This document shows positions 5,304-7,853 of a stretch of DNA of 7,853 bases, one piece after another (position 1 is the first letter of the stretch; each line of letters begins with the position of its first letter). Source of the stretch: Beijerinckiaceae bacterium (GTDB lineage Bacteria > Pseudomonadota > Alphaproteobacteria > Rhizobiales > Beijerinckiaceae); assembly GCA_947455285.1 (NCBI GenBank), contig CANGOK010000155.1, forward strand, positions 1-7,853, given 5' to 3'. The translations under genes and the position numbers were made by a program. The notes beneath the pieces were generated by a model that worked only from the letters and a program-made list of their open reading frames with translations, was not told the DNA's origin and did not search any database.

Positions 5304-6050
5304 TTAAAAATGATAATTCACGCCGGCGCGAACAAAGCTGACCTTGTGCAGGATCTCATCTTCCGCCCAGGTGTTTTTAAATACGGTGGCCTTTCGCAAG
5401 TCCGCGTATAGATATTCAACGTTGCCTGAAAGGTGCTGCGAAAAGGCGTATTCCATGCCTCCGCCAAGGACCCAGCCATTCATCCATTTTGAATCGGATG
5501 CGGCGGCGTTGGAGGTCTGTGTCAGGCTATTTGACCTGAATGTCGCGGCGCCGGACGCCGTAACCCGGGTGAGGCCAAAGGCGTAGCCACCCGTGGCGAA
5601 GAATAAAGCGGAATTCATTGCGACGCCCGCGCGCGCTCGAATTGAGCCGAACGAACTGAGGGTCGTTCCTACCGCTCCAGTGAAGCCAAATGGCTGTCCG
5701 GAGTTTAATTCCTGCTTTTGTGTCCCCGTCACATCACCCAATGCGTAATCAGTCTCGACGCCAAGGACCACATCACCAATTTGATGGTTGTAGCCGGCCT
5801 GCAGACCGCCCAGCCAGCCAGTGGGCTTAAAGGCGCCTAGCTGAGGCGACAAATAGCGATCCTTGATCGCTCCCTGGCCCCATTCACCGTTGAGGCCGAC
5901 ATATGCGCCCGTCCAGTTCGACCCTGCCGGCGCGGCTTCCGCGCTTGGCGGATAGGATTTGCGCAATCCAAGATCTGCGCCCTGAGCGACCATTGGAACG
6001 ACGGTCAACGCGATTGAGACAATGAAGCGTTTCAATTGGGCACCTGTCAT
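5304..6050 (-). CDS. Omp25/31-family outer-membrane porin-like beta-barrel protein
   Basis: Outer-membrane beta-barrel protein of the small Omp25/Omp31 type common in Hyphomicrobiales; such proteins stabilise the outer membrane and some act as small pores. From the ATG at 6050 the product has 248 residues: signal peptide MTGAQLKRF plus a hydrophobic core, likely cleaved after VAQGA (residue 25); a short Pro-rich linker; WTGAYVGLNGEWGQG, the usual first strand; GWLGGLQAGYNHQIGDVVLGVETDY; SIRARAGVAM; FFATGGYAFG; GWVLGGGMEYAF; LSGNVEYLYADL; and a last strand ending VRAGVNYHF with the C-terminal Phe expected for barrel assembly. An in-frame ATG at 6077 would add nine residues, but the extended N-terminus is a poorer signal peptide and that ATG lies in a perfect inverted repeat (6076-6090); neither start has a strong ribosome binding site. 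Its DNA, like that of the next minus-strand gene, is less GC-rich than ptsP. Confidence 0.9.
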   Translation of the reverse strand: MTGAQLKRFIVSIALTVVPMVAQGADLGLRKSYPPSAEAAPAGSNWTGAYVGLNGEWGQGAIKDRYLSPQLGAFKPTGWLGGLQAGYNHQIGDVVLGVETDYALGDVTGTQKQELNSGQPFGFTGAVGTTLSSFGSIRARAGVAMNSALFFATGGYAFGLTRVTASGAATFRSNSLTQTSNAAASDSKWMNGWVLGGGMEYAFSQHLSGNVEYLYADLRKATVFKNTWAEDEILHKVSFVRAGVNYHF

Positions 6051-6075
6051 TTGGCTTTCATAAACGAAGACCAAC

Positions 6076-6090
6076 ATAAGCTTTGCTTAT
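6076..6090. repeat. Six-base perfect inverted repeat before the porin gene
   Basis: ATAAGC (6076-6081) and GCTTAT (6085-6090) are perfect inverted arms around TTT. On the minus strand the element overlaps the upstream candidate ATG (6075-6077) of the porin gene and lies about 26 bases before the preferred ATG. It could be an operator, a leader hairpin or chance in AT-rich DNA. Confidence 0.4.
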
Positions 6091-6141
6091 TAATTTTGAC
6101 TTAAGCTGAACATTAAACAAGCTGCTCTTGTTCTTTCCCCT

Positions 6142-6167
6142 CCCCGCAGGCAGACTGCCTGCGCGGG
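6142..6167. promoter_or_regulatory. Strong dyad in the divergent intergenic region, possible operator
   Basis: GCAGGCAG (6146-6153) and CTGCCTGC (6155-6162) form a perfect 17-base palindrome centred on A6154. As a hairpin it extends with C-G pairs and a single bulged C to 6142-6167, about ten pairs with loop AGACT. It sits in the 157-base gap between the divergent porin and solute-binding-protein genes, 41 bases before the latter's start. The lack of a T-run on either strand argues against a terminator. An operator for a dimeric regulator of the plus-strand transport genes is the simplest reading; no regulator gene is in the window. Confidence 0.5.
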
Positions 6168-6196
6168 TCCGCATAGACCGGATCAGATGATAAATC

Positions 6197-6204
6197 GGGA
6201 GGGA
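6197..6204 (+). promoter_or_regulatory. Ribosome binding site deciding the solute-binding-protein start
   Basis: GGGAGGGA lies three bases before the ATG at 6208 and is the only strong Shine-Dalgarno sequence there. It falls downstream of the in-frame ATG at 6187, so 6208 is the likely start. Confidence 0.7.
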
Positions 6205-6207
6205 AGC

Positions 6208-7182
6208 ATGCGTCTTGGAGCGCTCGCCTTGGGCTTGCTGGCGATGATCGGGCTCGGGCGCCCGGCTGTTGCGCAGGAGTATCCTAACCGACCGATCAGC
6301 ATCGTTCTTCCGCTCGCCGCAGGGTCAGGGCTCGACGTCATCGCCCGGCTCTATGGCGATCGATTGCAGCAGGCGCTGGGCAAGCCGGTTGTGATCGAGA
6401 ACCGGCCCGGCGCCGCCATGCTCATCGCCACACAGGCCGTGGCGAACGCCCCCGCCGACGGCTACAGCCTGCTGGTGGCGACTTCCTCGGCCATCGCCAT
6501 CAATCCGGTGCTGTTCAAACAGATCAATTACGATCCGGTGAAAAGCTTCGCGCCGGTTTCGCTCTATGTGAAATCGCCCTTCATTCTGGTGGTGAACCCG
6601 GACCTGCCGGTGAAGTCGGTCAACGACCTCATCGCTCTCGCCAAACAGCGCAAGGACCTCAACTATTCATCCCCGGGCGTCGGCGTGGTGCCGCATCTGG
6701 CAATGGAATATATGAAAAGCCGCTTTGGGCTCGAAATGGCCCATGTGCCCTATCGCAGCACGCCTCAGTCCATTCTCGACATAGCCTCGGGGCAAGTGCA
6801 GCTGGGCTTCGTCGAAGTTGGCGCCTCCCTGCCACTCATTCAGGAGGGTAAATTGAGGGTGCTCGCGGTTTCATCCGCAAGCCGCCTGCCGATCCTGCCG
6901 GATGCGCCGACCTTCGCTGAGGCCGCCAATGCGCCGGACTTTGAAGCGGTATCATGGCACGCGCTGCTCGCGCCCTCGGGCACGCCGAAACCCGTCCTTG
7001 ATCGTCTTCACAAAGAGATGAAGGCGATCATGGCCGATCCAGAGATCAAGGCGAAAGTCGCCAATCTCGGCCTCATTCCAATCGATACGCCTTCCCCTGA
7101 TGGGATCGAAGCCTATTTCGCAGGAGAGCGCGAAAAATGGGGCGCGCTGGTGCGTAAGTTGGGGCTTGAGGGATCGCAGTAG
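6208..7182 (+). CDS. Tripartite tricarboxylate transporter (TTT/Bug family) substrate-binding protein
   Basis: Periplasmic solute-binding protein of the TctC/Bug family, which delivers small carboxylates or related compounds to a TctA/TctB membrane pair. Many are orphans with no membrane partner nearby, and no tctA or tctB is in this window. The 324-residue product is of normal family length. Signal peptide: MRLGALALGLLAMIGLGRPAVA, likely cleaved before QEYP. Family motifs follow in order: YPNRPISIVLPLAAGSGLDVIAR (22-47), VVIENRPGA (61-69), APADGYSLLVATSS (81-94), FAPVSLY, LNYSSPGVG, HVPYRST (179-185), GFVEVGA, GKLRVLAVSSASRLPILPDAPTFAEA (214-239) and LLAPSGTP. The first motif has GSGLD where AGG-x-x-D is common. 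An ATG at 6187 is in frame, but the signal peptide and the strong ribosome binding site favour 6208. A flavin-dependent oxidoreductase follows 78 bases later, suggesting a shared catabolic operon; the ligand is unknown. Confidence 0.94.
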   Translation: MRLGALALGLLAMIGLGRPAVAQEYPNRPISIVLPLAAGSGLDVIARLYGDRLQQALGKPVVIENRPGAAMLIATQAVANAPADGYSLLVATSSAIAINPVLFKQINYDPVKSFAPVSLYVKSPFILVVNPDLPVKSVNDLIALAKQRKDLNYSSPGVGVVPHLAMEYMKSRFGLEMAHVPYRSTPQSILDIASGQVQLGFVEVGASLPLIQEGKLRVLAVSSASRLPILPDAPTFAEAANAPDFEAVSWHALLAPSGTPKPVLDRLHKEMKAIMADPEIKAKVANLGLIPIDTPSPDGIEAYFAGEREKWGALVRKLGLEGSQ

Positions 7183-7245
7183 AGGCCAATTGCCATCCGA
7201 CTTAACCTGTCGCAAAATCAATCCAACCCGCGCCACAGCAGGATC

Positions 7246-7251
7246 AGGAGG
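7246..7251 (+). promoter_or_regulatory. Ribosome binding site of the flavin oxidoreductase gene
   Basis: A perfect AGGAGG nine bases before the ATG at 7261. In the 78-base gap after the solute-binding-protein gene I see no terminator, which supports co-transcription. Confidence 0.65.
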
Positions 7252-7260
7252 ACATAAGTC

Positions 7261-7853
7261 ATGCAGGCTTGGCACTTCACCGAGATGCCCTATCCCTATC
7301 TGCCGCCTTTTGACGAGCTCTCGACGATCCGCGTCACCCTGCCGAGCAAACATTTCGATCCCAAGATCGGCGCTGATCTATATAACCGCTATCTCGACGA
7401 ACATATGATCGCCGACGATCTCGGCCTCAACATGATGGTCAACGAGCATCATCAGACCGCGACCTGTCTTGATGTGGCGGCGCCCCTGTCGCTCGCCATT
7501 CTCGCTCGCCAGACATCGAAAGGGCGCATCTGCATTCTGGGCAATCCCATCGCCAACCGCGGCGACCCGATCCGCATCGCCGAGGAAATGGCGATGATCG
7601 ACTGCATCTCGCGCGGACGCCTCAACGCCGGCTTCGTGCGCGGCGTGCCCTATGAAATCTTTGCGGCCAACACGAACCCAACCCATACGCTCGACCGCCT
7701 GTGGGAAGGCGTCGACCTCTGCGTGAAGGCGTGGACCTCGCATGACGAGCCCTTCAATGTGGAGACGCGCTTCACGCATCGTCGCTCGGTGAATATCTGG
7801 CCGCGCCCATATCAGTCGCCCCATCCCCCGGTCTGGGTGACGGGATCGAGCGA
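7261..7853 (+). CDS. Luciferase-like (LLM class) flavin-dependent oxidoreductase, N-terminal part
   Basis: The first 197 codons of a bacterial-luciferase-like FMN-dependent monooxygenase; the frame is still open at the window edge. These cytoplasmic TIM-barrel enzymes use reduced flavin supplied by a separate reductase to oxidise organic substrates. Visible family features: MQAWHFTEMPYPYLPP at the start, a helix with YNRYLDEHMIADDLGLNMM (41-59), NEHHQTATC (61-69), the strand ILGNPIANRGDPIRIAEEMAMID (92-114), the hallmark SRGRLNAGFVRGVPYE (117-132) before the flavin phosphate region, an RLWEGVDLCVKAW helix (146-158) and NIWPRPYQSPHPPVWVTGSS at the end. These match the LLM family well, including the motif S-R-G-R-x-x-x-G. 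Full-length members are roughly 330-400 residues, so about half is missing. A perfect AGGAGG supports the start. Placed after a solute-binding protein, it may oxidise the imported compound, but the substrate cannot be read from the sequence. Confidence 0.92.
   Translation, partial: MQAWHFTEMPYPYLPPFDELSTIRVTLPSKHFDPKIGADLYNRYLDEHMIADDLGLNMMVNEHHQTATCLDVAAPLSLAILARQTSKGRICILGNPIANRGDPIRIAEEMAMIDCISRGRLNAGFVRGVPYEIFAANTNPTHTLDRLWEGVDLCVKAWTSHDEPFNVETRFTHRRSVNIWPRPYQSPHPPVWVTGSS

Noticed and set aside
6096..6101. TTGACT as the -35 box of the solute-binding-protein gene
   Set aside because: No acceptable -10 box is found 15 to 19 bases downstream.
3345..6207. Integrated element with att sites at tRNA-Arg
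   Set aside because: No second copy of the tRNA 3' end and no integrase or transposase gene was found in the window, so no element is called.
7378..7824. 148-codon minus-strand open frame
   Set aside because: Antisense to the flavin oxidoreductase, whose frame has the family motifs and a perfect ribosome binding site.

Overview
The window looks like a chromosomal segment of a GC-rich alphaproteobacterium, most likely of the order Hyphomicrobiales (Rhizobiales). The pointers are a nitrogen-PTS enzyme I (ptsP) with the family-typical N-terminus, an Omp25/31-like outer-membrane porin, and a second barrel protein with the basic/acidic tail (RRHREDD) that I recall from proteins of this order. This assignment is inference; no rRNA or other taxonomic marker is present.

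Layout: (1) 38-2311, minus strand, ptsP. (2) 2312-2513, a spacer with a plausible ptsP promoter. (3) 2514-3068, minus, a secreted YkuD-type L,D-transpeptidase. (4) 3069-3267, a 199-base spacer unusually rich in inverted repeats, ending in a good promoter for (5) tRNA-Arg(CCT), 3268-3344, plus. (6) 3345-3474, a non-coding spacer. (7) 3475-5073, minus, the most unusual gene: a secreted protein with a coiled coil, a predicted outer-membrane beta-barrel, a collagen-like Gly-X-Y stalk and a C-terminal globular domain. (8) 5074-5303, an AT-rich spacer with a candidate promoter. (9) 5304-6050, minus, an Omp25/31-like porin. (10) 6051-6207, a divergent intergenic region with two clear dyads. (11) 6208-7182, plus, a periplasmic solute-binding protein of the tripartite tricarboxylate transporter (TTT/Bug) family. 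(12) 7261-7853, plus, the start of a luciferase-like flavin-dependent oxidoreductase that runs off the window.

Three functional groups are visible. ptsP and the L,D-transpeptidase are housekeeping or cell-envelope genes on one strand. The two minus-strand surface proteins between the tRNA and 6100 are visibly richer in A/T than their neighbours and look accessory. No integrase, transposase or tRNA-end duplication was seen beside them, so a mobile origin is only a suspicion. The plus-strand pair probably forms the beginning of a catabolic operon: capture of a small organic acid or similar solute in the periplasm, followed by a flavin-dependent oxidation in the cytoplasm.

The best candidate for something undescribed is the barrel-plus-collagen protein at 3475-5073. 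Its domain order resembles an inverse autotransporter carrying a collagen-like passenger, but this rests on reading the protein by eye.
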